DNA of 64,000 nucleotides from the NCBI RefSeq assembly GCF_004770155.1, contig NZ_RQFA01000061.1, positions 144,446-208,445 on the forward strand. The letters run 5' to 3'. The stretch comes from Leptospira gomenensis (lineage in GTDB: Bacteria; Spirochaetota; Leptospiria; Leptospirales; Leptospiraceae). The stretch's first letter is position 1; each line of letters opens with the position of its first letter. The notes beneath the pieces were generated by a model, which worked only from the letters and a program-made list of their open reading frames with translations, was not told the origin of the DNA and did not search any database. A program made the position numbers and the translations under genes. Below, piece by piece: positions 26,837 to 40,880 of this stretch.

Positions 26837-27025
26837 TTAAGCCGCCGCATTTTTAGATTCGGGTCGTTTTAAAAAAGGTATCTTTCCCTGAAAAGCCATC
26901 ACGACCCGGTCCTTCGGATCGATCAGTTCGTGCATCACTAACCTGAAATTGGATTTCAATTTATTTTTTTCTAATATACTAAATCGACCCCGTAACGTCT
27001 CCCTCACAGCAGAACGTCGTAACAT
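26837..27025 (-). CDS. Possible small protein of 62 residues
   Basis: A short open frame beginning MLRRSAVRETLRGRF with GGAAAG about 9 nt upstream. The sequence is basic, looks foldable (SNFRLVMHELIDPKDRVVMAFQG) and ends KNAAA. No family is recognised. It lies next to the toxin-antitoxin locus and could be a small gene, a fragment of a larger one, or chance. A longer form from a TTG at 27058 is possible. Confidence 0.35.
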   Translation of the reverse strand: MLRRSAVRETLRGRFSILEKNKLKSNFRLVMHELIDPKDRVVMAFQGKIPFLKRPESKNAAA

Positions 27026-27097
27026 TTCGTGGTCTTTCCATCCTTCTATCCGCCCCAAGCGACCAGGCAGCGATAAACCGCAGTTATGCGAAGTATC

Positions 27098-27439
27098 TTA
27101 AATTAAGCCTGTCACTAACCTAAGCCCTGCTTCAATTTTGTCGAACTTATTTGATTTAAGTTTTCCCGCCCGCTCGATGAATCTCTCTTTATCTAAAGTC
27201 GCGATCTGAGACACATTCACTACCGAATCTTTTTATAAGCCCGATTCTTTCCTACTAACCAGAACATTGCCGAGAGCTTCAGACAAATTTAAGTTCGATG
27301 TAATCGCAATCGACACTACCGTACCGATATTACTTTCGTTAAAGGAATCATCTTGAATAATCGAAACGGGTCGCCTAAATCCAAACTCACTTCCGAATGG
27401 AATTCCTAAGTCTACCCACCAGATATCACCACGAATCAT
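27098..27439 (-). pseudogene. chpK: ChpK/MazF-type toxin with premature in-frame stop
   Basis: The start MIRGDIWWVDLG and the block RRPVSIIQDDSFN are the MazF/PemK fold, an mRNA-cleaving toxin. Codon 69 (27233-27235) is TAA. Directly after it the same frame continues with KDSVVNVSQIATLDKERF, then IERAGKLKS and a natural stop at 27098, giving 113 codons in all, the normal size for the family. The 3' half thus remains undamaged, and a single change from TCA or similar (Ser) to TAA explains the break. The first part alone lacks the C-terminal strands and helix and is unlikely to be active. The gene overlaps the antitoxin by 14 bp, as usual. The symbol follows the L. interrogans chpIK locus by resemblance. 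Confidence 0.8.
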
Positions 27440-27674
27440 TTTCTAAACTCTTACGCCGTGACTCTACAGATACGTCTGCGAGATTACTTTTAAACTCTTC
27501 GGATTTACTGCCGTAAATTTTATTTAACTTCTCAGTTACGGATTCCTTACTATGCGATCGAATAAATTCTTCTAACGCCTTTGCAAAAGGCTGGCTTCGA
27601 GGTATTCCAAGTTTTTTTGCCGTTTTCTCGGCGACTTTAAATAACTCATCCGGAATTGAAATTGCAGTTTTCAT
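27426..27674 (-). CDS. chpI: ChpI-type antitoxin (ribbon-helix-helix)
   Basis: The 82-residue protein starts with a ribbon-helix-helix DNA-binding motif (MKTAISIPDELFKVAEKTAKKLGIPRSQ), seen as TAISIPDELF and AKKLGIPRSQPFAKALEEF. The rest is a charged tail (about 45-82) that in this family wraps the toxin. It should bind both the toxin and its own promoter. The frame is intact, in contrast with the toxin it precedes. A ribosome site (GGAGG region in TACCTCCGATATG on the coding strand reads as GGAGGTA on the other) is not clear, so I rely on frame and family. It resembles ChpI of L. interrogans. Confidence 0.8.
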   Translation of the reverse strand: MKTAISIPDELFKVAEKTAKKLGIPRSQPFAKALEEFIRSHSKESVTEKLNKIYGSKSEEFKSNLADVSVESRRKSLENDSW

Positions 27675-27826
27675 ATCGGAGGTATAACCCCGGTAATACC
27701 AATGCCAACTTCGAAAAACGTGATTTTTATTAGCCTAAACTCTGAAAATGGATTTTTCTTTTAACGCGTACCGCGCTTCAAAATCGAATTAGGCCTAAGG
27801 GCAGTTTGACGAACGAAGCGAGGAGG

Positions 27827-28960
27827 TTAGGCGAAGTTTTGCATTAATTCCATAGTGAATTGATCAAATTGGTTTTCATATTTTCTGTCCAACGTAAAAG
27901 TATGATTGTTTAATTTATTAAAACCTAATTCGAAGGAAGTTTTCCTAAACTTTATAAAATCTTGAGCCCAATTTTCTTCATCAGTTAAAGTCTGAAAATT
28001 AAATTTAATTGGATATTGAAACTTAGTCGCTATCTTTTCCAATTCAAGTGCAAGGCCCTTTTTTTCCCAAAAATAAAATAGACTTTCTATTCCATAGAGA
28101 CTAAGAATATACTGATCAAACTTTTTGGAGTATTTATTTTTTTTCTTGATTTTTTCGAAAATTCTATCCGCTGTTTTATCCGATTGAATCCAGCCTGTTC
28201 TTTGATTGAACGAAAGTGAGTTACATTTACATAAATCAGAAAATTCTTGATCACTAAATTCGTACTTAGATTCAGAAATTAATACGATATAGTCCGTTTG
28301 AATCGTAAAACCACCCTTCGTTGAATAAATTCCGTCATCAATATGGACCAACAATTGTTCTAATTCGGACTTTTCTGGACGTCGTAAAAATTTAAATGCC
28401 AAATGAATCCTACCTTCATTAAATTTTGCATTAATTTTATTTAAACACTCTGAAACAAATCGATCTTCTTTCGATGCTTCTAAGCGCGTTATCTCAATAA
28501 TAATGTCTCCATATTTTTTCGATTTAATTAGGATATCCGGATTTTCTCCGGTCACAAATTTTGGATCTAATTCAATTTCCGATAAATTGACGATTCTTTT
28601 TAGTAGGAATAGCTCTTTTAATATTTCGTAGGCTTCGAATGAAAACTCCGCGGATTTAAATTTTGCGAGAAGGATTCGAAATACTGTCTCATTTTCTATT
28701 CTAATTTCGTGTAAAAAATCAATGACCCATAAAAAGCAATACCCGGACCATGGAGCAAGATTATTTGCTAACTTAACCAAATAGTTTTGTTTATCGCCTC
28801 GATCCTGATATTTTTGATCTATCCATTTCTCCAGACTTCGAATTGCTTTCTTAAAATTAACTTTGTCAGGTTGATCAAAGTTATCAAAGCGGCGGTCATA
28901 ACGATTCCAATAAGCTAACCTCCAATAACTATTAAATTCAGTCTTTTTTCGAAGTCTCAT
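27827..28960 (-). CDS. AT-rich accessory gene, possible nuclease-fold protein
   Basis: The 377-residue product is not recognised. It is rich in Lys, Phe, Tyr, Asn and Ile, and its DNA is clearly more AT-rich than the genes around, which suggests acquisition. A segment near residues 150-175, ENPDILIKSKKYGDIIIEIT, has the strand-PD-strand-ExT shape of a PD-(D/E)xK nuclease core with Thr in place of the catalytic Lys. The C-terminal part is helical and aromatic-rich. It lies just upstream (in the direction of transcription) of the toxin-antitoxin pair on the same strand, 150 bp away at its 3' end. The start ATG at 28960 is preferred to one at 28996. A defence role is possible but unproven. Confidence 0.6.
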   Translation of the reverse strand: MRLRKKTEFNSYWRLAYWNRYDRRFDNFDQPDKVNFKKAIRSLEKWIDQKYQDRGDKQNYLVKLANNLAPWSGYCFLWVIDFLHEIRIENETVFRILLAKFKSAEFSFEAYEILKELFLLKRIVNLSEIELDPKFVTGENPDILIKSKKYGDIIIEITRLEASKEDRFVSECLNKINAKFNEGRIHLAFKFLRRPEKSELEQLLVHIDDGIYSTKGGFTIQTDYIVLISESKYEFSDQEFSDLCKCNSLSFNQRTGWIQSDKTADRIFEKIKKKNKYSKKFDQYILSLYGIESLFYFWEKKGLALELEKIATKFQYPIKFNFQTLTDEENWAQDFIKFRKTSFELGFNKLNNHTFTLDRKYENQFDQFTMELMQNFA

Positions 28961-29358
<398 letters not shown>

Positions 29359-31089
29359 TCATTTTTTCTCCGATTTTTTGAGCGTGGCCCGCATCAAGAT
29401 CACCTTCCCCGCAAGTGCGGACCTATGGGATTTAAGAAAAAATTTTCCTTCGGGAGTGGCAACCTTATACGCCGGAAATTCCCGTACTGTTTCGAATCGA
29501 AGGCCGTCTCCGAAAAATTCGCCCATCTTACCGACCCATTTATCCTGAACGACCACATAACGTTCCCCGTCTTGACGAACCGCTTCGTAAAGAACCGCGG
29601 GATCGAAAAGAGTTCTCGCAATCCGTTTCGAATAATAGGCGTAGGACCGTTTGGAAGCAGGAACGCCGAATAGAAACAACTTCTCCTTTCCCACTTCGTG
29701 TTCGCGGATAAAACTGCCGATCTCTTTGGAAGGTTGATACGAAGTCAGCATCGGATACAGATACAAACTCACGACCGAAAGAAAAAGAGAAATCGGAAAC
29801 AACCACACGGCGAGCGTTTTCGTCGGACCGTTCCCTCGTAGATACGTCCACAGAAAAACGACCGCGTAGAGGATCGGAAGAATCGTATACGTCCAGGAAA
29901 CGTCCACGCTGAAAACGGGAATCGCGGCTACTGCGATCAGAAAGAAAATTCCCGTGGCGAACATAAGTATCTTTTCCGTCTTCCAAAACGGTCCGCCTTT
30001 CGCGTCGTAAACCGAGAAAAGAATCGATTCTAAAACGCCGGAGCCGATGACGGCCGCGGCGGGAAGACACCAATAGATGTATTGCGGGAGTTGATATTTG
30101 GAGAAGCTGATCAGAAACAGAAAAAGAAACAACCAAAATCCAGGAACGAAATCGCCGCTACTATATTCGTTTTTTAGAATATTCTGAAATAGTCCTTTAA
30201 AACCCGATCGTTTCATGAATTCGCGGATCCGAAACGCGACAAATCCGAAAAACGGAAGAATAAATATTCCGAAAGCCCAGGAGAAGTTGGAATAGAAGAA
30301 AAGCGGATTGAACTTCTGATTATACATCTTCGCGTAAAAACGTCCGAAGGATTGGATCCACAAAAAGAAGTAAGGTCCGTAGGTCTGAAATTCGAAATAT
30401 AAAGGAATGGACCACAACAAGGGCGGCAAAAGCGCCAAAAGCGCGCCCGGAAACAGCCTCATTTCGAAGAGACGTTTCCAATCCCTCCGAAACAGGATAT
30501 CCCCTCCGATGGAAATTGCGGAAATCACCATGGCGATAGGCCCTTTCGTTACGAATCCGAGCCCCATGGAAAAATACATTAGATAATAGTAATTTTTGTT
30601 TTTCTTAAGCGCAAGATAGTAGAACGCGTGAACCAGGATGAGATAGGGAGTAAGATAAACGTCTATCTTTGGATCCACCACCATGGAATAAAGTCCGGGT
30701 GAAAGAGAATACAAAAAGACCGCGAGCCACGCCCTCGTACGGCTTCCGGAATACAATTCGGTGAGTTTAAAAATCCCCCAGAACGACAGAAGTGTGAAGA
30801 GGATCGCCGGTAAACGAAAGGCAAAGTTCTCGTAGCCGAAGATTAAAAAGGAAAGGGAAATCTTCCAAAACGTTAGAATCGGTTTATCTAAGTACCGCCT
30901 ACCGTTGTCCCGGATGAAAAACGGATTTCCGCCTTCCACCATCTCCCGCGAAATTTCCGCGTATTGCGAGGAGTCGATGTCGATCACGTCCAGAGGAAAC
31001 GTAAAAAGCAGGGGAAGAATCGCGACGAGAAGAAAAACGAAAAGGAATTTCTTGGAAAGAAAAGAAGTATCGGAGGAGATCTGATTCAT
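29359..31089 (-). CDS. ArnT-like glycosyltransferase (PMT family, GT-C fold)
   Basis: The 576-residue inner-membrane protein has about eleven to twelve helices. The first periplasmic loop carries the GT-C signature [14 protein letters not shown] (Asp-Glu-type catalytic region), then a typical [12 protein letters not shown] block, as in ArnT and related dolichyl/undecaprenyl-phosphate sugar transferases. The region VTKGPIAMV is another family mark. Such enzymes move a sugar from a polyprenyl phosphate to lipid A or another acceptor in the outer leaflet. A soluble C-terminal domain of about 130 residues follows. It is the last gene of the operon with rlmN and a Cys-rich lipoprotein (gap 14 bp). 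The actual sugar and acceptor are unknown. Confidence 0.82.
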   Translation of the reverse strand: MNQISSDTSFLSKKFLFVFLLVAILPLLFTFPLDVIDIDSSQYAEISREMVEGGNPFFIRDNGRRYLDKPILTFWKISLSFLIFGYENFAFRLPAILFTLLSFWGIFKLTELYSGSRTRAWLAVFLYSLSPGLYSMVVDPKIDVYLTPYLILVHAFYYLALKKNKNYYYLMYFSMGLGFVTKGPIAMVISAISIGGDILFRRDWKRLFEMRLFPGALLALLPPLLWSIPLYFEFQTYGPYFFLWIQSFGRFYAKMYNQKFNPLFFYSNFSWAFGIFILPFFGFVAFRIREFMKRSGFKGLFQNILKNEYSSGDFVPGFWLFLFLFLISFSKYQLPQYIYWCLPAAAVIGSGVLESILFSVYDAKGGPFWKTEKILMFATGIFFLIAVAAIPVFSVDVSWTYTILPILYAVVFLWTYLRGNGPTKTLAVWLFPISLFLSVVSLYLYPMLTSYQPSKEIGSFIREHEVGKEKLFLFGVPASKRSYAYYSKRIARTLFDPAVLYEAVRQDGERYVVVQDKWVGKMGEFFGDGLRFETVREFPAYKVATPEGKFFLKSHRSALAGKVILMRATLKKSEKK

Positions 31090-31103
31090 ACCGTAACCTA
31101 AAA

Positions 31104-31478
31104 TTAATCCATAAACCCGGATTCCATCACGCAGGTGTTAAACCCCTTGCAGGATGTCTCCGATTCGAAACAAGGAAGCACGAAACTTTGTTCGCGGATG
31201 CAACCGCTTTCACAATCGATCATCGCCTGCCCTCTTTCCGCGTCCGTAACCTTTACGTCCTTAAACGTATTCTCCGCGCACTGAACAAAAAACTTACAGG
31301 CGGAATTACACTTTTGTTGAACGTATTCCTGACAGGAAACGAGGGAAAGGATCGATACAAAAAGAAAAACGAATCCGAATCCGAATTTACTCGCGATCCT
31401 TATCGTTTCCGTCCGTCGAAAACGAAGGAATCGGTTATCGGGAAGTTTTATAAAAAGAAAAATCCTTTTTAGATTCAT
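31104..31478 (-). CDS. Small Cys-rich lipoprotein
   Basis: The 124-residue product has an export segment and lipobox SLVSC. The mature part is rich in cysteines ([34 protein letters not shown]), nine counted with regular spacing, which suggests a disulfide-stabilised helical hairpin fold. Small Cys-rich lipoproteins of this sort recur in Leptospira genomes. The ATG at 31478 is used; a TTG at 31493 is a weaker choice. It lies between rlmN (30 bp upstream) and the glycosyltransferase (14 bp downstream) on the same strand. Function unknown. Confidence 0.65.
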   Translation of the reverse strand: MNLKRIFLFIKLPDNRFLRFRRTETIRIASKFGFGFVFLFVSILSLVSCQEYVQQKCNSACKFFVQCAENTFKDVKVTDAERGQAMIDCESGCIREQSFVLPCFESETSCKGFNTCVMESGFMD

Positions 31479-31508
31479 TGCCCCATTTTCCAAATAGGAA
31501 AGAGGAGG

Positions 31509-32570
31509 TCAACTTTTTGAGGCGAGCATGCCGCACGCACCGAAGATATCTTTTCCCGGCGATCTTCGGTTCAGAATCGGAACGCCCGCGGGTTCCAAAA
31601 GCGAGATGAATTCCCGCACCTCATCGTGTGTGGGTCTTCTCCATCCGAAAAATTCCGTGTTCAGCGGAATGACGTTGATCTTACAATCGAGCGATCTCGC
31701 GATTTTGACGAGTTTGTCCGCGTTCTCTTTTCCCATGTTAACGCCGGGAATCATAACGTATTCGAACGTGATCCTTCGTTTTAATTCTCTCGTAAAATCC
31801 TTGGCCGCTTGTAGAAGTTCCGGAAGCGCGAACTTCTCCTCAATGTCCATGATCTCGCGTCTTCCGTCGGGATCGGGATGATTGAGCGAAATCGCGAAAT
31901 TATACGGCTCCTTGTTTTCTATGAACCTTCGGATTCCGTTCACGACCCCCGAAGTGGAGATCGTGATCCTTTTCGCGCCCAGATTGAGCGCGTCCGGATC
32001 GTGTAGGATGGAAGCCGCTCGGATCACGTTGAAGTAGTTGTGGAACGGCTCTCCCATTCCCATAAAAACGATGTTAGTCGCCCGATCTCCCACCGTCTTT
32101 TCCACTTGTAAAACCTGGTCTACGATTTCGTGAGCCTTTAGATTACCTTGAAATTCTAATTTAGCGGTCGCGCAGAATTTGCAATTGAGAGTACAACCTA
32201 CCTGGGAAGAGATGCAGATCGTTTTTCTACCGCCGTCTCCGGAAGGAATCCAAACCGCTTCGAACTCCTTTCCGTTTCCGGGTTCGGACGCGAAGGTGAA
32301 CTTCTGCGTCCCGTCCACCGATTTGAGATGTTTTATCGTATGAAGACTCGTCAAGGAACACTGTTCCTCCAGTTTCTCGCGAAGCGCCTTGGAGAACGTG
32401 GTGAATCGATCCCAGGATTCGTATCGGTTTACGTACAGACCGTGGTAGATCTGTTTGGCGCGGAACGGTTTTTCCCCCAGCGAGAGCACGATCTCGGAGA
32501 GTTCGGACAAGGTCCTTCCTTTGAGAGGAATTTTTCCGGTTTGTATGTCTCCGAGAGAATCGTACGTCAT
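31509..32570 (-). CDS. rlmN: 23S rRNA / tRNA adenine-C2 methyltransferase RlmN
   Basis: The 353-residue radical-SAM enzyme methylates A2503 of 23S rRNA and A37 of some tRNAs. The CxxxCxxC iron-sulfur motif is CTLNCKFC near residue 125. The block [14 protein letters not shown], the SAM-site region ISTSGVV, SLNHPD and the C-terminal GACGML with the second catalytic Cys (methyl-carrying) are present. Length is normal. The ATG has AGGG 4-8 nt upstream. It is the first gene of an operon with a Cys-rich lipoprotein and a glycosyltransferase. Confidence 0.95.
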   Translation of the reverse strand: MTYDSLGDIQTGKIPLKGRTLSELSEIVLSLGEKPFRAKQIYHGLYVNRYESWDRFTTFSKALREKLEEQCSLTSLHTIKHLKSVDGTQKFTFASEPGNGKEFEAVWIPSGDGGRKTICISSQVGCTLNCKFCATAKLEFQGNLKAHEIVDQVLQVEKTVGDRATNIVFMGMGEPFHNYFNVIRAASILHDPDALNLGAKRITISTSGVVNGIRRFIENKEPYNFAISLNHPDPDGRREIMDIEEKFALPELLQAAKDFTRELKRRITFEYVMIPGVNMGKENADKLVKIARSLDCKINVIPLNTEFFGWRRPTHDEVREFISLLEPAGVPILNRRSPGKDIFGACGMLASKS

Positions 32571-32757
32571 AAGGCCCTAAACCGATTTTTTTCCGGCCGT
32601 TTCGGGAGGAAACCCTTTAAAAAAGTCTCAGTCGCCGGAAATAGGGATCGAAAAAAGAATCGAAGTTTTTTTCCATATGGATCATCCGAAATCGGCCCTC
32701 AATGCCCGAGCACAAAAAAATATTTACGTCAAAAGTGTTCCTTTTTTTATAACAAAC

Positions 32758-33474
32758 ATGTCGTTGAATTCAACTTCAAAGGTATATGTAAAAAAAATAA
32801 TATTTTGTTTTTACGTATTTTTCTATCTTTCCTGTTCAATATTAGAAAACGGCTTAGAAGACCCTGAAAAGCTCGCGAATCAAAAGTTGGAGAAGGATTT
32901 AAATAATATCATACTTGCGGGAATCGCGCAAATTCCTCCTTGTAAACCGGGATTAATCAATGAACCGGGCGTTTGGTTAGACCCGAACAATGCGAGTTAT
33001 TACAAAAGTCCTTATATAGGAACTTTAGCGGATGGAACTACATTTTGTTTCGGTTATAGTTCTAATAACGGTATGGGTTTATTCGTTACGTTCGACTACC
33101 CCGAAGCCGGAAGATATAAAATTCAAATGTTCAACGATTTAGAACAAGGATTCGGAAGACGTATGGTCGGAGGCTTATTGAAACAGGATATAGAGACCAT
33201 TTCGATGAGTGACTTATTCGATTATGAGGACTCTTTTGCCCAACTGCCGGATATAATCTATCCTCCTTTTGATATTTCATATCCCGTTTGCGTCCTACCT
33301 GGAACGGAAGGTCAAACGAACTGCGTAGATGATGCGACAAGCGGGTCTTTACGAAGATCATTGATGATCTCATTATACTCGTATTCAACCGGCGGTATAA
33401 CAATAACTTGTACGGGAGCGTGCAACTTTTCTTACCCGCATAGGGCCCGGATAATTATATCAAAAGAAGAATAG
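32758..33474 (+). CDS. AT-rich putative lipoprotein
   Basis: The 238-residue product has a hydrophobic leader (KKIIFCFYVFFY) and lipobox YLSC. The mature part has a mixed beta composition, with CKPGLINEPGVWLDPNNAS near the start (split as CKPGLINEPG and VWLDPNNASYY), GTTFCFGYSS, and a C-terminal Cys pair (TITCTGACNFS). It resembles an all-beta secreted domain but no family is recognised. The DNA is visibly AT-richer than the rlmN and trpC genes around it, a possible sign of transfer. The ATG at 32758 is chosen because it places the leader near the N-terminus; an earlier frame start at 32677 would add 27 residues. The ribosome site is weak. Confidence 0.6.
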   Translation: MSLNSTSKVYVKKIIFCFYVFFYLSCSILENGLEDPEKLANQKLEKDLNNIILAGIAQIPPCKPGLINEPGVWLDPNNASYYKSPYIGTLADGTTFCFGYSSNNGMGLFVTFDYPEAGRYKIQMFNDLEQGFGRRMVGGLLKQDIETISMSDLFDYEDSFAQLPDIIYPPFDISYPVCVLPGTEGQTNCVDDATSGSLRRSLMISLYSYSTGGITITCTGACNFSYPHRARIIISKEE

Positions 33475-33506
33475 GAAGGCACAACATAAGATTTTCGGGC
33501 GGAATT

Positions 33507-33542
33507 CCTAAAAGAAACGGTATTACGACTGTTTCTTTTAGG
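33507..33542 (+). terminator. Hairpin downstream of the AT-rich lipoprotein
   Basis: Perfect 12-bp arms (CCTAAAAGAAAC/GTTTCTTTTAGG) with a 12-nt loop, 33 bp after the lipoprotein stop. The T-rich 3' arm gives weak termination potential for both the lipoprotein gene and the convergent trpC transcript. Confidence 0.55.
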
Positions 33543-33601
33543 TTCGACCGGCCCCGCGGAGATACATTCCGTTTAATATTATATCAGAATCTTATAAAAT
33601 A

Positions 33602-34360
33602 CTAAAATAGATCGAGCCAGGCCTTGCGGATGTCCTGCTTTTCCATAAAATAAGTGCCGATCAGGGCGGCGTCCACCAATTTGCGGAAACGATCCAAATC
33701 CGATCGACTCCGCACTCCCGATTCTCCGACCCTGACGATGTTTTTAGGAAGAATCGCCGCGACTTCCTCCACCAAATCCTGATGGATCTGGAACGTATCC
33801 AAATCCCGCGTATTGACGCCGACGATCTCCGCACCACAGTCGAGCGCGAGTTTCGCCTCGTCCACGGTGTGTACTTCGACGAGACTGTCCATTCCCAAGG
33901 AGGAAGCGGTTCGGATGAAGTCGCGAATCCGATCCGGAGTCAGAATCCTAACGATCAAAAGAACGGCCGCCGCTCCGTTGGACCGCGCTTCCCGGATCTG
34001 AATCCCGTCCAAAATGAAATCCTTCCTCAAAACCGGAATTTTTACGTTAGACGAAACCGCCCTCAGATCCTCTAGGGAACCTCCGAAATATTGGCGATCG
34101 GTAAGGACTGAGATGGCCGAGGCTCCCGACTCTTCGTAGACTTTCGCTACGCTTAAAGCGTCGTAATCGGAGCGGATTTGGCCGGCGGAAGGACTTTTCC
34201 GCTTACACTCCGCGATGATCGAAAAGGTCCGGCTTCGTAAGGAATCACGCAGCCCCAGCCCATCGTACGGAGCCGGATCGCTGTCTTGAATGTCCTTGAT
34301 TTCGTTTTGTTTTGTGGAGATGATTTCTCGGAGAACCCGGTGTAGTTGTGCGGAAGACAT
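33602..34360 (-). CDS. trpC: Indole-3-glycerol phosphate synthase TrpC
   Basis: The 252-residue TIM-barrel enzyme closes the indole ring in tryptophan synthesis. Catalytic blocks are [13 protein letters not shown] (Glu, Lys), [19 protein letters not shown] (catalytic Lys), [24 protein letters not shown] and VGESGV. All key residues are intact and the length is normal for a monofunctional enzyme. No other trp gene is adjacent. It follows the STAS gene by 6 bp, so the two are likely co-transcribed. Confidence 0.95.
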   Translation of the reverse strand: MSSAQLHRVLREIISTKQNEIKDIQDSDPAPYDGLGLRDSLRSRTFSIIAECKRKSPSAGQIRSDYDALSVAKVYEESGASAISVLTDRQYFGGSLEDLRAVSSNVKIPVLRKDFILDGIQIREARSNGAAAVLLIVRILTPDRIRDFIRTASSLGMDSLVEVHTVDEAKLALDCGAEIVGVNTRDLDTFQIHQDLVEEVAAILPKNIVRVGESGVRSRSDLDRFRKLVDAALIGTYFMEKQDIRKAWLDLF

Positions 34361-34366
34361 CGGAAA

Positions 34367-34699
<333 letters not shown>

Positions 34700-34777
34700 G
34701 GGAATATCCTTAGTTTTTGCTACTGACAACTATCGCGGGCGAAAATAACCTGTCAATCACAGTTCAACGGCCCAAAA

Positions 34778-36160
34778 ATGAAATTTCCAGACTCGTTTCA
34801 CGGTTTACGAACGCTTGTTCTCGGAGGCGGAATTTCCGGAAACGCGGCCGTCGGACTTCTCGTTTCGCTCGGAGCCGAACCGATTCTTTGTGATCGGAAT
34901 CGTCCGCAATCTCTTTCCATACCGTATCTTCCCGACACGATCGATCCTTTCGAACTTCCTCCGGTTTCGCTGATCGTAAAATCTCCCGGAATATTACCCG
35001 CACATCCGATTCTTACCTACGCGTTCGAAAAAAAAATTCCGGTCGTATCGGAGATCGACTTAGGAAGAAATTTTTTTCCCGGTAAACTATTGGGTGTAAC
35101 CGGAACGGACGGGAAATCCACAACGACCGCCCTCGCCGCACATCTGCTTCGAAGGGATTTTCCCGATCTTAGGGAAGGCGGCAATTTGGGAATTCCGTTT
35201 TCCTCCTTTTGTAGGGAACCGATTTCCCTCGCGGTTTTAGAGTTGTCCAGTTATCAATTGGAGGATTCGTCCCCGCTTCGACTCGACGTCTCCGTATTTT
35301 TAAATCTCGCCCCGGATCATCTGGAGCGTCACAAAACGATGGAGAATTATTTCCGAGCGAAGCTCAAAATCGCGGACGCAAAAAATCCGGCGCACGTTTT
35401 CGTCGTTTCCGAAAAAATCAAATCGTTTCTCCCGGAAACGTCCTATTTCGAATGTACGATCCGGACATTCGGCAAACATGCGTTATGCGATGCTTTTCTG
35501 GACGAGGCGGAAAATAAAATCAGAACTTCGCGCTACGAATACGACATTTCAGGATTTTATCTGCCGGGCTCCCACAATCGCGAGAATCTAGCCGCCGCGA
35601 TTTTGGCCGCCGAGGCGATCGGTGGAAAACCGGAATCGATCCAATCCGAACTCGTTTCGTTCCGAGGACTTCCGCACAGATTCCAGATCGCGGGTGAAAA
35701 AAAAGGACTTTTCTTCGTCAACGATTCCAAATCCACGAATCTTCATAGTATGCTCGCGGGAATGTCCACGTGGAAAAATCCGGAGGAAACCCTTTTGATT
35801 TTAGGAGGAAGACCGAAACAGGAAGACCCGAAACCGCTTTACGATTTCGTAATGCAGGGAATCGGTTCGATCGTTTTGATCGGCGAAGCTCGTTCGGTCT
35901 GGGAACAAGGCCTTCGGGAAAGAATGGGAGTTCGATTGATCTCCCTCGAATCCTTAAAGGACGTTTTCCTTTTACTCGATTCGTCCGAAAGATTTTCCGA
36001 CAAAAACCACAACGATAGAATTCGTCTGAAAAACGGAACGAACGTTGCTTCGATCGTTTTCTCTCCCGCTTGTGCTAGTTTTGATCAGTATAAAAATTTC
36101 GAAGAACGCGGAAACCATTTCCTCTCCCTAGTGCGCGATTTCCTAAACGAACCGATCTGA
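34778..36160 (+). CDS. murD: UDP-N-acetylmuramoylalanine--D-glutamate ligase MurD
   Basis: The 460-residue Mur ligase adds D-Glu to UDP-MurNAc-L-Ala in peptidoglycan synthesis. The N-terminal domain has [11 protein letters not shown], the central domain the ATP loop GTDGKSTT (residues 109-116), then LELSSYQLE and [10 protein letters not shown], and the C-terminal domain NDSKSTN and LILGGRPK. All catalytic blocks are intact. The gene is divergent from the STAS gene with a spacer under 80 bp that must hold both promoters. No other murein gene is next to it. Confidence 0.95.
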   Translation: MKFPDSFHGLRTLVLGGGISGNAAVGLLVSLGAEPILCDRNRPQSLSIPYLPDTIDPFELPPVSLIVKSPGILPAHPILTYAFEKKIPVVSEIDLGRNFFPGKLLGVTGTDGKSTTTALAAHLLRRDFPDLREGGNLGIPFSSFCREPISLAVLELSSYQLEDSSPLRLDVSVFLNLAPDHLERHKTMENYFRAKLKIADAKNPAHVFVVSEKIKSFLPETSYFECTIRTFGKHALCDAFLDEAENKIRTSRYEYDISGFYLPGSHNRENLAAAILAAEAIGGKPESIQSELVSFRGLPHRFQIAGEKKGLFFVNDSKSTNLHSMLAGMSTWKNPEETLLILGGRPKQEDPKPLYDFVMQGIGSIVLIGEARSVWEQGLRERMGVRLISLESLKDVFLLLDSSERFSDKNHNDRIRLKNGTNVASIVFSPACASFDQYKNFEERGNHFLSLVRDFLNEPI

Positions 36161-36170
36161 TTTTTTGGGG

Positions 36171-36443
36171 ACGCACGCGGTCCAATTTCCGTAACGGAAT
36201 TCGGCGTTATTTTTCCGCGTTAGGGATGTGGAGCGTGCGTAAGCAGTCGTCTCGCAGAGACGACCGAAGGCGAAAGCCGCAGCGCGGAACAAGCCCGGCC
36301 GCGCCGTCGCACTCGAATCCATTCGTTTCGCGATCCGGTTGCGCGGAACGCCCCCCGTGGAGCGAGAGCGACGCGTTGAGTTACCGGAGCGATCCATAGA
36401 GAGTGGCACGTTGAGTTATCGGTAGTGTCCGATCAAAGAGCGA
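36171..36443. other. GC-rich intergenic segment with hairpin and direct repeat
   Basis: Between convergent murD and the HD-GYP gene. It contains a perfect hairpin GTCGTCTC/GAGACGAC (36246-36264), GC-rich stretches unlike the surrounding genes, and an imperfect direct repeat (CGTTGAGTTACCGG near 36374 and CGTTGAGTTATCGG near 36409). Short frames are present but the composition does not look coding. It may be a remnant of an inserted element or a repeat family. Confidence 0.45.
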
Positions 36444-38426
<1,983 letters not shown>

Positions 38427-38659
38427 TCTTCCAGGAGCCAATGAAACCGTACTTTAAAATTCAGGGAAAGAGAATTTTTGATCGATTCCTCCAAAAAAAG
38501 GGAAGTCGAAAAAAGGATTCAAAAAGCGGAATTTGGAAAAAAATCGAGGACCGACGGAGCGAACCGTTGCCGCGTCGGCCCTCTTAGAAAAAAATCCCCA
38601 ACCCCCTCGAAGAAGGCAAATTATTCGAGTAAGGAAAGGGCTTAAGTTAGAAGGCTTAC

Positions 38660-40058
<1,399 letters not shown>

Positions 40059-40085
40059 CTGTTACCTCGATTAACCTTTGTTTAT

Positions 40086-40865
<780 letters not shown>

Positions 40866-40880
40866 GATTCCCTCCGAGGC

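Noticed and set aside
27098..27232. Idea that the short toxin (68 residues) is complete
   Set aside because: The same frame continues past the stop with a perfect family C-terminus, so the stop is better explained as a nonsense change.
36143..36409. 88-codon minus-strand frame between murD and the HD-GYP gene
   Set aside because: It overlaps the end of murD and a GC-rich repeat-like segment, with Arg/Ala/Thr-biased composition.
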